Shown piece by piece: positions 46,461 through 59,801 of a DNA stretch of 64,000 nucleotides (its first letter is position 1; the number at the start of each line of letters is the position of its first letter). This DNA comes from Brugia malayi (lineage: Eukaryota > Nematoda > Chromadorea > Rhabditida > Onchocercidae), in contig NW_025062479.1 in the NCBI RefSeq assembly GCF_000002995.4, positions 7,061,221 through 7,125,220 of the forward strand, written 5' to 3'. Under the pieces are notes generated by a model. That model ran no database searches. It worked only from the letters and a program-made list of their open reading frames with translations, and was not told the DNA's origin. Position numbers and translations under genes: made by a program.

Positions 46461-48707
46461 ATGACATCATCTTCAAACGTGTTTGGCGAGAAAGCCTCAA
46501 TTTTCGTTTCTATTATTGCAACGTTTATTGGCTTGTCATTAAGCATTACTGCTATACTGCTACCATCATGGCAGGTACTCATTCAAAACATAAATCGTTT
46601 AGATCGAAATATATTTTCTTTGAAACTATTATATTATCACGACAAGTGCTTACTTAAAATTTTCTTTCAGATTTAGGAATCTTTTTGTTTTCATATTTTT
46701 AAAATGTGACATTATTATCGTGCCGTTTACTTTATTTTGAACTTAGGTGGTAAATTTGCGGGAATATAATTCGATTCACGAGCATGGTCTGTGGTTGGAC
46801 TGTAGAAGACATAGTAGAGATAGTAATGCCAACGTACTTCTCAGAAGGTTTTATTTTAAGTCTTTTATCATCTTTTTCTCAAGGAAAAAATTCAAGTCAA
46901 GCTTAGTTTAACTTACTCGTAATAACATAATTCTTGAAAATTTATTTTTTTTAAGTTTTTTTTTTTTTTTTATAAAACTTAAAAATTTCTTGCGATTCAT
47001 TGTCTTTTATAGTTATTTTGTAATTGATATTGTTTATAATTGATGTTAGGTTGAATGACATTTTGATGATGAAGGAAAATTACTGAGTGGCCATCATTTT
47101 TAGGTACACAACAAATACGGAACCTTTGAACTGTGTTTATAAATTTGACTACGACAAATATTCAGGCACTTTTGATTTGGAAGATGATAATAGTCCTGTT
47201 GGAGAAGTAAACAGGCACAAGTTTTATGGTTCGCTCGTCTTTATGTTCTTTGCCATTATCTGGCTAATTATAACAATCTCAAAAGAAAACTGGAAATTTT
47301 CAGCACTTGCTCAAAAGCTCATGCAAATGCAGAAACTAAAGTTTGGACTGAGTCAAAAAAATTTTTAAATAACTTCTTTGATAACCTTAATCAAAAAGTG
47401 ATAAATTCAGAAGAACTTAAAATTAAAGCATAATATGATATTGTGTGGTTTTGAGTGCTTCTGTTGAGCATTTAAGAAACTTTGAAAATTAGTATTGTTA
47501 AGCTTAAGTGCAAAAGGTTAGGAGTTAAACTTTCTTTGTTTTCTTACTATAAATGATTATTTGTTACAGGTTGGCATACAGCAACTTTAATTTTATTAGC
47601 GCTGGCACTGTTGACGTCGTTCTTATCTGTATGTCTAGGTTTGTCTGCGTGTTGTTACAGTTCACTGGCGCTGATCGTCACGGGTGTAACTCTAATGACA
47701 AGTTATTTTTACATTATTTATACTTCTTTTGCAGTAGACTTTTTCAGTGGAATGACATTTTAAGATCTAATTTTGTTGGTAAGCAATTTTTCGTTCAATG
47801 AAGAAAAATATTTCTTTCAGCATTTTTGTCTGTAATAGCTGAAGGACTATTCTTTTTCTATTCACATCGTGCCGATGTTCGCTTTATCAAGGGTATTGTC
47901 AGTACATACGAGGTTTTAAAACACTTTTCATATAATAATTTCATTATAAGTCTGGTAATTTTTATTTCTGCTATTATTCCAGGCTACCTTAAGCAATGTC
48001 CTATATTTGGTGAGCTGGTCATTGACGTTGATATGGCTTTGGATATAACAGAGATGATATCAGTATAAACAGGATTATTTTCAGCAGCGAGTTGGCTTGG
48101 CATTTTTTCTGCAGATGGCCGCATGTGCATGTCATTTTCTTGCATTTCTCGTTTCACTGGTATTTATATATTTTGCATGGACTGGTAAAAGCGATGCTAG
48201 TGATCGATATAGTTTTAATCGAGGCTCAAAGTTAAATGTAGCAAGTATGGGAAGGTCTGCATCTGAAAACATTTCTCACACTGTTTTTTGAGCACAAAGT
48301 CATTTCTTTTAGGTATCGTTTATGGTATAGCACAAATATTTTCCTGTGAATTGTCTGTTAAACTTTTCCATTTTCAGATCTGAAAGGCAAGGAAATGTTT
48401 CATTCATTAAAAAGTTCGAAAGCAAAACTACACAGCTTTTTGATGAAAAGACCTTTACGAATTATTTTTTAGAAAACAATTGTCGCAGTTCGAAGTATTA
48501 CTTGTTTACAGATCGTTGGAATTTGAACCACAAATGATATATCAGCAAAATGTGGCACCCACTGGAATTCGCCCACCTCATTATATGAAACATCAAGAAC
48601 AGTACGACAAAAATATCGCTGGAAGTACTCCTGAGTTAGGGACAAGACAGTTATCTGCCGAATTCTTTGGACAAAAAGTAAGACGAAAAAGTGAAACCTG
48701 TGTTTAA
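46461..48707 (+). CDS. Clc-like (claudin-like) four-pass membrane protein A
   Basis: Model: 46461-46574, 46747-46847, 47104-47228, 47570-47701, 47821-47912, 48085-48254, 48378-48413, 48512-48707; 321 aa. It resembles the nematode Clc-like family, claudin/PMP22-type proteins. A first membrane segment (about 12-34) ends in PSWQ. The extracellular loop carries the claudin-type signature HGLWLDC (about 50-56) and a second Cys in LNCVYKFDYDKY (about 83). Three more hydrophobic segments follow: TATLILLALALLTSFLSVC, the LALIVTGV..FLSVIAEGLFFFY segment, and LAFFLQMAACACHFLAFLVS. The C-terminal tail is polar. The first six exons are secure; the last two junctions are uncertain, and reading through at 48254 would stop at about 48291. 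Role (junctions, epithelia) is known only by analogy. Confidence 0.8.
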
Positions 48708-51700
48708 CTTTTAACTAGCTTTTTTATAAAACTCAGAATGTTTTATGCGTAAATTGATTTGCTGGAAATATAATTTATTTAACTGAATATGAAGTCTCTG
48801 CTAATTTCAACCCTAAATTCCGACTTTGCAGTTTCAGTAATTTGATCAAAGTAATCCATCTAAGAAGCTAAGAAAGGTAGAAAAATATTTGTGGTGATTA
48901 CTTTTCTCCACTTATTTTTCCTTAAAAATTCTTTGCTTTGTATTCTTGTTTAGATTACTCAATAGATTTTAAAGAGGGCATGAACCAACCACTTTTTATG
49001 TGCTTCAGTTTTGTAAATCTTCAGCAAATTCATAAATTTCCATTGTATTTTAGCACCTGTTCTCCAGATTAAACATGCGATTTTGTTGTACTGATTTCAT
49101 AGACCAGCGCTTCTAGGCTAAACTTTATAAATCTGTCACTAATTTTACCTATAGTATTTAAAAGTTTGTTTAAATGAATGATTACAACTTTAAATATTAA
49201 CAATACAGTTCATTCTCACAAATGCCCAAGTTCTATTTTTTTTTTTCTTGTAAAAAATTTTCAGCGAAATTGAGTGAATTTTGCAATCCACACTTTTTTA
49301 ACCAGTCTGTATTTTCTTCTTTTCTTCTAGCTCATTTTTCAAGTGTCTTGAATTTTATTTGGAAAGCTATTGACAAGAGCCTCCCAATCTGCTGAAGTTC
49401 CCCAGGGGTCGCTTTTAATGGATTTATCAAAATGAAATGCAAAAATTTTTTTAATTATGTATCAGAACACAATTTGTATGATAAATTTACATTACCTCGT
49501 TTTTCGTAAATTCTTATGATTGTTTCATGATGGCTTTATATATCTTTTAACATCTCTATATTTCCACTTGCAATCACATCATTTATTCAACTTTTCTGCT
49601 TTTATTTTTCACATTTTTTATATTATTATTAATTTGACCAGCAGTTATTTCATTCTTCTTTAACTCAGCAGTTTTACTTTGTTAACTTTTGTTTTTGACG
49701 TCCTTGAAAAAGTTATGATGATTTCCAAAAAAGATCATGAAAGTCTGTGAATTTACTTTTTTGACTAAAGTTCAAGAAGCCAGTCGCTATTTTCAAAGTA
49801 AATTGTTTTAATGTCTATCATATTATAATTGATTCTATTGGCCCAATGAATGAAGAGATCAGAATTCATGAGTAATTTCGTTGAAGGAATACTAATTCCG
49901 CTGATTTTGAATAACTATACAAAAATATTTGTCTAATTTTGATCCATTTTTTAGTAAGTAAAATTGGCAGCTTCTCACACTATTTCCAGTTTTTTTTTTC
50001 TTTAATTTTAATGGCCAACACCACAAGATTATTGAAGTACATCAAATGTGTGATTATAATGATAATAAATATATTGAATAACTCAGTGTGCTACTGAACA
50101 TTAATTATATTTTTAAATAGATTTCAGTGCCTTATATGGTTCACTTGTGATGTCTCCTTAGTGACTAATTTTGTGAAAAAGTAACTTGAGATTGATTTGT
50201 ACCCTGCTTTTAAAGCTTTCAATAAAAGTTCATATCAAATTTGGTACAGTGCGCAATGTTTGAAAGGAATACACACGTCAGTGTTGCGTTTACCGGAAAT
50301 AATATTACTGACTGACTGGTATTCGCTTTTAATTAGTCAAACTTATTGCAGCCGTTTGTTTTTCAGAAAATAATAGTACGAACTCGTGGTCGAAATAAAT
50401 GATAATGGAAGTGGCTAGTAATATTAGTGATAGAAAAACTTGAAATATCGGAAAATCTCATGACTTCAGATTGGATTTCCCAAGCACTTCATAGGTTCGC
50501 TGATAAACTCAGAGTAAATATGTTTGACTGTGTATGGTTTGAGTAATTAGTTCTTAGTGTCACTTTTATTAATACCTTTTGATCCTCTAATCCAATTCTT
50601 CTGGTTAATTTTTTGAAGGTTATTAAAATTCTCCACCAAAACCAATTCCGCTTGATATAACCCAGTATACCTACTGTTGGGTATCATATTACATTTCAGT
50701 AAGCAGTACTATGCTTCCCAAAAAATCTATTTTGTTTACCGTGATTAGATGGTTTCTCAGGAGCGTTTTTCACTTTTGAGAAAAAATACAGCACGAGCCG
50801 ATGAATCACTGAATTCATCGCTTTCAATATATGGATAACATCTAACTTCCCATGAGCATGAAATTTTGAAAAACGTCCAAATGATGACTGAGGATCTACG
50901 ACAGGATGACCTTCACCATCAACATGATTGAAACCAGTTTGCGAAACCACTAGGCGGAGGCACGATCACCACCCATATTTGGCCTTTCTTTTCAAGGGCA
51001 GACATATGTCATCCAGTACTGTACTACCCTTGTACCTTCATTTATTTCTTTGTTTTATGTTATGCATGGAATTCTTATAGTTTGCCTACTAGTTTTATAA
51101 AATTTTAAAACCGATCCTTCCAAGGACACTGATCGTTTTAGTCGTTGAGATGAATGAGAATTGCTGAAAGATCTCATGATCTTTTTTTCGCTGAAATCCT
51201 CGCTGTTCCCTATCATGTTTCAATCTCTGTGCAAAGAGTTTATGACCAAACATTGGACACAAGCACACACATAAATAGGTGCATACATATAAAGCTGGAC
51301 GTAGGTCACACCTACACAGTGAACCGAGCGATCGATTTCAGATGCGATAACTAAGAACCATAATGTATGAATTATTTCCCACTGAAAGTATAGATGGCAG
51401 TGGTCACTATGATTATTACCGATTCGTTGTTCGTTGTGGAAATAGTATCTTAATTAAACTTTCGTTATTTCCCCATTACGAATCAATTTCCTTCTGTTTT
51501 CTTAGAACATTTTTTGAAATAATCAGTTCAATTTCTGTTCTGTGAAACGAAAATATTGTGACTTATATCATAATGTTCGTTTTTGAGCACATTTGTTTTA
51601 AGCCTTTCTAAATTCCTTTTAAATTATGATCTATTTACTGAGTTAAAGGCCATTTATTTTTACATGACTTTGTGAGTTAAATTTCATTGTACTAATAATT

Positions 51701-52592
51701 TATTAATTGCTTGAAACAAACATCACCTATACTGTATAAATGAATCATAATGTTCGTTTTTTTTAAATATAAATGAATGAGGGATATAAAAGTAGGGATT
51801 ATTTCTGAGACCATTTCCGTTGCAGGTATCATATTTTGTAATAATTTAGATCATTATTGCAATAGAAGATTCTATTTCCTAGTAAAGTTGCTACTTGAAC
51901 TTTTTAGTTTTGTTGGTGACAAAAAATTGATGGTTGGTACCTGGGTAGTTGTTTAAATTGAAGTGGCAACATCTGTTGTTGTAAATAATTCTTCAGGGAT
52001 AAAATCAAAATGTTTGGTGTTTAGAAAAGGTAACGCCAGATGACTCATCGCCGAAATAATTCCAAAGTTTTGCCATCTTATTTCAGTAAGTTTCGGAAAT
52101 CAAGCATAGTTGCCATACAGCTATCATTAATTACTTCAGTTTTGTATCCACCTTTCTCTTTCCTTTTCACCTTCTTTATTAAATCAATTTTTGATGAAAT
52201 GGGTGCAATTCGTCAATGATAACAATAAATGCTGCTACTGGTTTCAGTCTTAATCATTCGTTTCGTTTATACTTTTTAAAGTGTTTTAAATCCATTACTT
52301 GACTTCTTTTTTCTTTTTCTAATGCTCGTTATTATAGCCGCAACGATTTGAAACAACATAGGCAAGATTCTCAAATTTGAAGACCTAAATTTTCTTTGCT
52401 ACTACAGCATTCCATAGCATTCTATAAACTTATGCCTTTTCGATTTTCAATACCATTTCAAATAATCGGGAGAAACAGTTTTATCACCTACACCTTATAC
52501 ATATTCCTCACACTTAGGGTAATTATCAGCTATAGCTTGTTTAGATACAAAAAAAGATGGAAGCGATGAGCTAGCAAAAATTCAAACTGTCA
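48708..52592. other. Intergenic between the two Clc-like genes
   Basis: No supported exon. A minus-strand frame at 50696-50950 (contains DPQSSFGRFSKFHAHGKLD) looks somewhat protein-like but has no splice frame or recognised family. Confidence 0.4.
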
Positions 52593-55500
52593 ATGAGTGC
52601 TACTGAAGAAAGTCAAAATAAGTGTAGCCAGAAAACAGCCTTATCGTTATTTTTCTTACTTGAATTGATTGCTCATGTTTTGGGCTGTGTTGCTCTAATA
52701 AGCCCAAGCTGGCAGTACGTATATCTTGAAGTAAGTGTCAAAATGCGATTTTTTTTTTTTTCAAGTTTCCGTAACATTACAATTCGATTTAGATTCAATC
52801 ATATTTCAGCAAACTTCTAATTCATATTAGATTTTTTCTTTCATTTGCTACCTTTCCCTCTTGTTTATGCTTAGTATTAAATAAACTTGTATTACTAATA
52901 TTTAAGTCAGATATTGTAGAATGGACGTACAGAGCACCACCATGGATTGTGGCTTGATTGTAAACGCGATTATTCTCATGATTATGGCCGAAGCCGTGAG
53001 TATTACGAAACTTTGTATAGGTTCGTATAATACTGTTCTGTTTAAGATGGGATCACATTTATGAAGGACTGGAAGATTAGGAAGGGAATAAATTAGCCCC
53101 TTTTATACGACCGAAATCTAGCACCATTTTTACCCTACTCGGTTTCAATTCATTTTGATCTATATCGAAATTATAGGCTTAATAAACAACAGTCACCATT
53201 TGATCAGTTTTTTCTCACATCATTACTATGTGTTTACAAATTCGATTATTATATTGATATGGAGGATCTGTATGATCATAATCATGACGAGAATCGCCTC
53301 CAAGATGACGCTAACCAACATTTACTATTGGGTTTGTTAATTACATGTCCTTTTCCTTTTCTTTAATTTATATAAAGTCTCATTTTGTTTCAGGTTGGAA
53401 AATAGTGTCATTAGCTGCTCTTGGATTTGCGACATTAGCAGCAAGTGCAGCATTATTGCTTTCAGTTTGCGCTTTTTGTCATCGTACTCTTATTTGCGCT
53501 GCAGCTGTTCTTGTCACTGTTGCTGGTCGGCATATCTTTAGAATTTACTTTAAGACTCAAGTCTTTTCTAAATTTTAAAAGCACGGTTATCATTGAATTC
53601 ACACAAGAAGTACGATTTTCAATTACAGTAATAACAAAGCGCGAATGATAAGTTGGACTTTGGATTAAAAAAAAAGACTTTATTTTTGCTTCTGAGTAAT
53701 AATTCAATCTTACAGCTTTGCTCTCTTCCATGGGCTTATTAATATTTTACATCTGGGCCAACCATCAGGACAACAATATTATTAAAGAAGAAGATGGCAT
53801 ATATGAGGTTAATTATGAATTGGTCATTTTTCAGTTGATAGCTGCAGAAAAGGAAAACAATAGATACTGATTTTTATTGGCCAGAATGTTGCGTCGATGT
53901 TGGAATAGACCGACCAACACTGTAAGATAAAGAATGACGTCGTTGAAGTGGCAAATCAGCTTGAAATTCAGTAGTCCGTAATGTATATTTTGACGCGTAC
54001 TTTAAAAGGACGCCTTTAGATAATGATTATATTTGGTCTAGCCTTACTTCCATAAACCAAATCTTTGTAGTTAATTGGTATTTGAAACATTTATAAAAAT
54101 CGGTTCAATAAAAATTGGCTTAAGGAATGGACTGACAGTCAATACGTGAAAAGCATGATGGTGATGCTATTTATTGATACTCACTAAGTAATGAGTACAA
54201 TCACCAGTGGTTGATTTGAACCATTTAATGATGTAAATTTCTTTCCCCAACAGAATGGATTCTTAAATTCTAAATTCAGTACTGTTGAATCTTCATTCTG
54301 AAAATGGTTATATGTTATTAGGAAGGCATTTGCGATGATATGTAAAATCATGTCAACGTGTCCGTTTGTTGACTTTGAAGAGGACGCAGAAGGACGTTCT
54401 ATTTTAGAGATTTACTTATTTCTGTAAAAATATTTAAGGAATATTAAATTCAGAGGTTTGGAATCGAAAAGGACATTTTGTCTTAGGATAGTGTAGTGAT
54501 CAGATTATTTTCAGCAGAATACGTTCTTTTATGTGTAACTTGTGCTTTAGCTGTCTTATAACAACTGCGAAATGGAGAATTTTAGTTGTCTTTGTAAGAT
54601 GCACGACAGTTACATTTTCTCATTTTTAGCAGTATTTTGGATGGGCGCTGTATATGCAAATAGCAGGGACGACGACGCAGTTTTTTGCATCTTTCTTAGG
54701 TTGCGCTGTTACCTCAATGGCATTCAGAAAAAGTCGGGCCAAATTGGTCAAGATCGAGGTTTCTCATCCTAATTTATACTCACTTATTATTTAACTCAGT
54801 GCTGCATTCTTCGAGTGAATCTCTAGATTTCAGGTGATTGATAGAGACAATTCAACCTTGCTTGATCGAACAGTTTCACTCCCATTCAAGCGTTCATTTT
54901 CAGCAATTTACAAATTGGACTCAGCTGACCTCCAGAAGTGGGAAAGGGATTACATAAATATCATCCAATCAGATAGCATCACCAAACGGGTAAGTTTTTA
55001 AAGAATATTAGAAAAATCTATAATGCATATTCTAGCTTAGACAATTAACGAACATTCGTGATTTTTCCTTATCACCACCCATATTTTCAATTTTTTGCTT
55101 TTATTGTGTCTGAGACGTAACTATACATCAAGCACGATCATATATAGCAGGCCATCATTTATGGTTAGTCTCCGCTTACTAATTGGTATTGAGAAACAGC
55201 TGTGTTAGTTGTTCTATCGGTTGTTATCAATACTTGCATTTTATGAGTTTTTTTATCTCGGACAAATAGGATTTGCAATTTCAAGAGTTCTATATCGGCA
55301 CCAGATTTCAAGAAGTACCCGAGGAAGAACAAACAGAATCCACAGGAAAGCAAAATCACAAAATCCACTTCTAATTTATTCGACCAACCAAACTTAAACA
55401 CTGCTTTCGAAACATTTCCACAATCATTTTCATTTCCAGTTCCAAAGGTTACGTTTCTCATAAATTTGCACATGATAATTGCCTCATTTGGGGTAGAGAG

Positions 55501-58102
55501 CCTCATTTTATAGAAAAAGTGATCCCAGTTTTCACGCAATAGAATATTTGATTTTCGGCAATGCAGTACAACTTCCTCTTCAACAAATACTGTAAAGATT
55601 TGTCTTGATGAATTAAGAACTTTTACTGCATGCTCGTTTCTGCAAGAGTATGTGTGCATGTGTGCTACATATTGTGTTTGAGGTCTAAGAAGCAAACATT
55701 AATATTTAAATTATTTTCTATATCACACGGTCCTTTTTCATTTTGGAATTCTTCACTGACTGCACAACTTCTTGTGTGAAAGTCAGTTTTTGATTACAGT
55801 CAATTTTAAAAGTCACGTCAAAGCAACCTTCAACGGTGATGGATGCAAATCGACGATTAAGCGATGATCTTGATCTGACTTACGAATACTTGCCAGACGA
55901 CCTCGTAGGAAATTCACGAAGTACAGAAACGTTAAACAGATCGTTCACAACAAATTTTACTGACATCAGCTTATTCGGTCACAGCAAGTATGTCACGAAT
56001 ATCTATCGCTTTTTATGATTCATTTGACGCCTTTCTCATCTTTCTAATGCACAAAAATTCAGACCAAATCGTAGTTTCATTTTCAGGTTTTTTACACTTC
56101 AACTGTTTTTTAAAATGGACAAAGCAAAAGAAGTATTTTCTTTTTGCAGAGATATTTGTAACCAACGCAGCCACTCACGAAGTCCAGTCAATGTCTATGA
56201 TAAAGTTTACGAGTATATCCCAGATATAGCTAAATCACGTAATCATGAACAGGCAAACAGTTGTTTTAAGAATATCGCCATTTCTGCTGACAAAATTTTA
56301 ATTCGTTCCGGTTTGATTTTTATCATTTTCAACAAGTATCCAACTCCTTCTAAGGTGATTTAATTGAGGGTATCCAATTCCTTCTAAGGTGATTTAAATA
56401 GGAGTAGATAAAAGAAAATAATTCAAAACGTTTTGCATAATCTGCTGTCTGATTTCTACTAAATAATTCTGTAATTGCATGGGTTTAAGGACAAGAACAG
56501 ACAACTGATGAAGACCTTAGAACACTTATCAACGATGTGTCTTCCTGTTCGAACACTACAGCCACTAAGTTCACTTTTTTTCATTTTTTTTTCATGTAAA
56601 AAGGAACCTAAAAAAAAAATTTTTTTTTTGATCATGACAATTTTAACAGTTTTTTTCATTTAGATCAGCTTTCACGAATTTGGTTCCTGAAACAATCACT
56701 GTACCGACAAATCGGTGTACATCTGGTGATATGCTTTCAGTCCTACCAAATGATGTATTTATTGGTTTTGTATTTTAAATTCATAGATTTTTTTTATGAT
56801 GTTTGTTTTAGAGATTTCTTCATTCACGTGAGTCGTTCCACTTAATCCTAATCTTAGTTGGTTCCACGATGTGACATTGATGAAATAATATTGCAGCCAA
56901 GAACAAGGATATCCAATTTGCAAAATTTTCTGGTAGAACGAAACGCATATCTTCATTTTCCAAATGGGCACTCACTGAATCATGTTTCTGATGGTATTGC
57001 GATCAATACATTCGATTTTAGAACACTTATGGGAAGAGAAGGAGAAAGGTATTTGAAAAACCGGATTGAAGTGCTTTGAAATTTCAACATGGGTGATGAT
57101 GGAAGAATTGGGATTTAAGAACCTGCTAGAAAATCGCTATAATGAAAATTCTATAAATACCATACACAGGGATTATGTCGGATATTACAGATCCATCAAG
57201 AATTTGGTTTTTCGACCACAGAAAGATGAAAGTATTGAGGCTTTCGAGCGTGCTGATAATTCATCAGAACACAGTTCACTAAACAAATGCATGCCGAATA
57301 AGAGTAAAACACTGGATCCGATAACAAAAATTATCTTACCAGAAAACAATGACATACAAATGACATGCAGTGTTATTCCCACCCCATATATGTTAGTTTC
57401 CTACCTTATTTATTTCTTCAGTTATTTAGTATGTGTCGATGTTGTTATCAGAAGGTCATCGCACTTCAAAAATAGTTGCAAGACCCATTCTTTGTTTTAA
57501 ATCACTCTTTTATTTGGACCGTCACTTCCGTAATTTATATGTAATTTCTTATGCAGTCTAGTTGAAACTACTGGATGACATTTGCCGTTGTCGATTATCA
57601 CTGGACCAAACAAAGTTTTATATTCTAAACTTTCTTTCATGATTCACTGGACAAAGAATTCTTTTGTTTGGTGATGATATGACGCGTTTAGCATTTTTGC
57701 CTTCCTGTTAGTCCATCACAGTGGATTTTTTTCGTCAATAATTATCATTTAAGAAATCATTCATTCAAACAACAATGAACAAAGTACCTTTCATGAAAGT
57801 GGTGCATAATGACGAAGTGTATTGCCTAAACTAGTTGGTTGAATACCTTTCTTTTTTCATGCAGACATTTCAGATGCTTTATTTGCTAGTGTTTTAGGTG
57901 CTCAGCAGATGAAATGGATCGTTCCATAGGTTCATTAGATACATTTAACAGTAACGCGGCTATAAAAAACAACGACCAGCAGTTTGAAGCAAAACTGTGT
58001 TTGAATTTGTTCATGAATGGTGGAGTAGCGTCGCTTCTTACTGGAAACAATTCTGATAATGACTCCGCTGAAGCAAAAAAGAGCAATATCACTACCGTCT
58101 AG
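52593..58102 (+). CDS. Clc-like (claudin-like) membrane protein B with very long C-terminal tail
   Basis: Model: 52593-52730, 52920-53020, 53177-53331, 53394-53525, 53716-53807, 54630-54758, 54834-54989, 55286-55447, 55800-55987, 56150-56310, 56490-56568, 56664-56754, 56897-57070, 57120-57391, 57898-58102; 744 aa. The N-terminal 300 residues parallel protein A: membrane segment ending SPSWQ, HHHGLWLDC, LLCVYKFDYYIDM, then three hydrophobic segments. Exons 2, 4 and 5 have exactly the sizes of A's (101, 132, 92). The tail (about 440 residues) is polar, rich in Ser, Asn and Asp, and includes YEYLPD and VYEYIPD. All phases agree. The tail exon at 55286 has no start codon, supporting one gene, but the protein could instead stop at 54998 by reading through the 54989 donor, with a second gene after it. 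The 57070/57120 junction is the weakest. Confidence 0.7.
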
Positions 58103-58651
58103 TAATTTATTAGTGAATTCCTGGCATCATCAGGATGGATAAAATATGCCGAATAATAATGCACTGCAGTCATCTCTTTTATACATAGATTACTTGAGAA
58201 ATCTTCATTTGTTCCGAAAAAAGTGCCTACTTTTTTCAAAAATTTTTACCTCTATATATTACTTCTATTGTTACTTTAGTTATGCTTTTATTGTTGACAA
58301 AGATGATGATTCCAGTTAAAATTTTTTTTTATTCTTTGCTATTCCATCGGTAATATGGTTTTGTTCTAAAAAAAAAAAATAATAAAATGTATGTTACGAG
58401 TTGTTGCTCGTGTTTTGCGTAACACTTTGTTTGTGGAAATGTAATTCTTGAGAGTGAAAATTTGATGATCTTAAGGGAAATTCGAGAAGTGGCTAATCCA
58501 TCATAGCTAAGGGACTTATTAAACAAGGATTCATTATTGACTAGTGGAGAATTGGGAAATTATATTACTGAGGGGTGGATTTCAAGAAATTTCAATCTTA
58601 TTTCATAGTAAAGGTAAGCAAGTGAAAAGGACAGAATAACAATGCGTTGTT
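58103..58651. other. Short intergenic region
   Basis: Contains AATAAA at 58381-58386 after an A run, a candidate 3' end for the Clc-like gene B. No other gene seen. Confidence 0.4.
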
Positions 58652-58665
58652 GTTTCCATGGTGAC
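58652..58665 (+). promoter_or_regulatory. X-box-like RFX/DAF-19 site upstream of B9D2
   Basis: GTTTCCATGGTGAC fits the ciliary X-box consensus GTHNYY-AT-RRNAAC with one mismatch (G for A at position 12). It ends 54 bp before the B9D2 start codon. In C. elegans, RFX factor DAF-19 acts at such sites close upstream of transition-zone genes. Confidence 0.75.
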
Positions 58666-58719
58666 ACTGAGGCTAATGAGAAATGGAAAACGTAGGATGG
58701 GATAGTACCGAAGAAGTGA

Positions 58720-59801
58720 ATGGCTGAAGTGCATATTATCGGAGAGATTGAATATGCATCTGGGTTCCCAGAACAACGTCTTTTTTGTCGCTGGGAGCTC
58801 GGATTTGGTGAGTTATTCGTGTTTCTAGTTAGATGAATCTGTGAACAGTCTCACTTTTTAAAGTAAGAAGATTTTAAAAAATGAAAAGTGGTTCCCAACA
58901 AACTACTTTTTATCCTCGAAATTTCCATTAATTTTTTGTTGTTATTTCGTGAACTATTTCATCATGAAGGTCATACATAGCTAAAAGTGCTGTACTGTTT
59001 AAAATCACTTTAAGGTGGTGGATGGCGTGTAATACAAGGAGTAAGCAAAGGACAAACTCAGATCGACTTATCCGAATATGAAGATTTTGCATATTTTTCA
59101 CATCCGTTGGATATACATCTTATAACTAAAACCATACAAGGTCAGCATAACTTCATAAAATGGAAATTATTTTGAAAAGAACCTTGATACTTGAACTCTT
59201 ACATCTCTGAGCTGTCAAATTTAAATTACCGGCATTTGCAGTCTTCTGTAGCCGAAAATTGTGGATTGGTCGTAGACGGAAAATCTCAAAACAGCAACTA
59301 TGGAAGAAAGTAAAGAATTTACTCAAAACATTCCTATATTTAGGATGGCCTTCAATTAGTTTACAAATCTGGCATTACGATGAATTTGGTCGGCAGGAAC
59401 TGTATGGCTACGGGTCCATATATTTACCAGCTTCACCCGGTGAACATCAGGTAATTGGTTTGCGTTGTCAATATAAAAACTGACTATTGTTTATAGTGAC
59501 TGGTTGAACCATTTGCAAACAGAAATTTCATTTTTTCGTGATCGGTTTACAGCTAAGTTATTGATTTGATTAATTTACTAGTTTCCATTAATTACAGATG
59601 AAATGTTATACATGGAGACCGAAAGGTAGTTTACGTGAAGAAATGATGCAGTACTTTGTTGGAGGTGGTTTACAATTAAGCAATGAAAATTCGACACGAC
59701 TCGATGAATACTCAAGATTGCGCACTGTATCAATGGGTGTCGTTAAACTGCGTATTTCAGTGATAACCAAAAATTTTGATCGTTTCGGAATCCAGTGCTA
59801 A
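58720..59801 (+). CDS. B9D2: B9 domain-containing protein 2, ciliary transition zone
   Basis: Component of the MKS module at the base of cilia, which gates protein entry and in C. elegans acts in sensory neurons (mksr-2). Exons: 58720-58807, 59015-59140, 59344-59450, 59598-59801; phases agree and give 174 aa, almost exactly the length of human B9D2. Matches along the whole protein: MAEVHIIGEI and ASGFPE at the start, GWRVIQGVSKGQTQIDL, FSHPLDIHLITK, QGWPSISLQIWHYDEFGR, GYGSIYLPASPGEHQ, TWRPKGSLREEM, FVGGGLQL and the end ITKNFDRFGIQC. The start matches the family N-terminus, so it is firm. It is 617 bp downstream of the Clc-like gene B stop. An X-box-like site precedes it. Confidence 0.96.

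Noticed and set aside
50696..50950. Minus-strand frame with somewhat protein-like content
   Set aside because: No splice frame, no neighbours that extend it, no family recognised; perhaps an old pseudogene scrap.
54990..54998. Stop codon just after the exon ending 54989 of Clc-like gene B, suggesting a short protein
   Set aside because: The sequence there is also a strong gtaag donor, and a following exon without a start codon continues in phase, so I prefer the longer model while keeping the short one as an alternative.
55165..55695. Minus-strand open frame of 176 codons with a hydrophobic segment
   Set aside because: It overlaps antisense a phase-consistent plus-strand exon (55286-55447) of the Clc-like gene B and has no recognised family, so I read it as a shadow.
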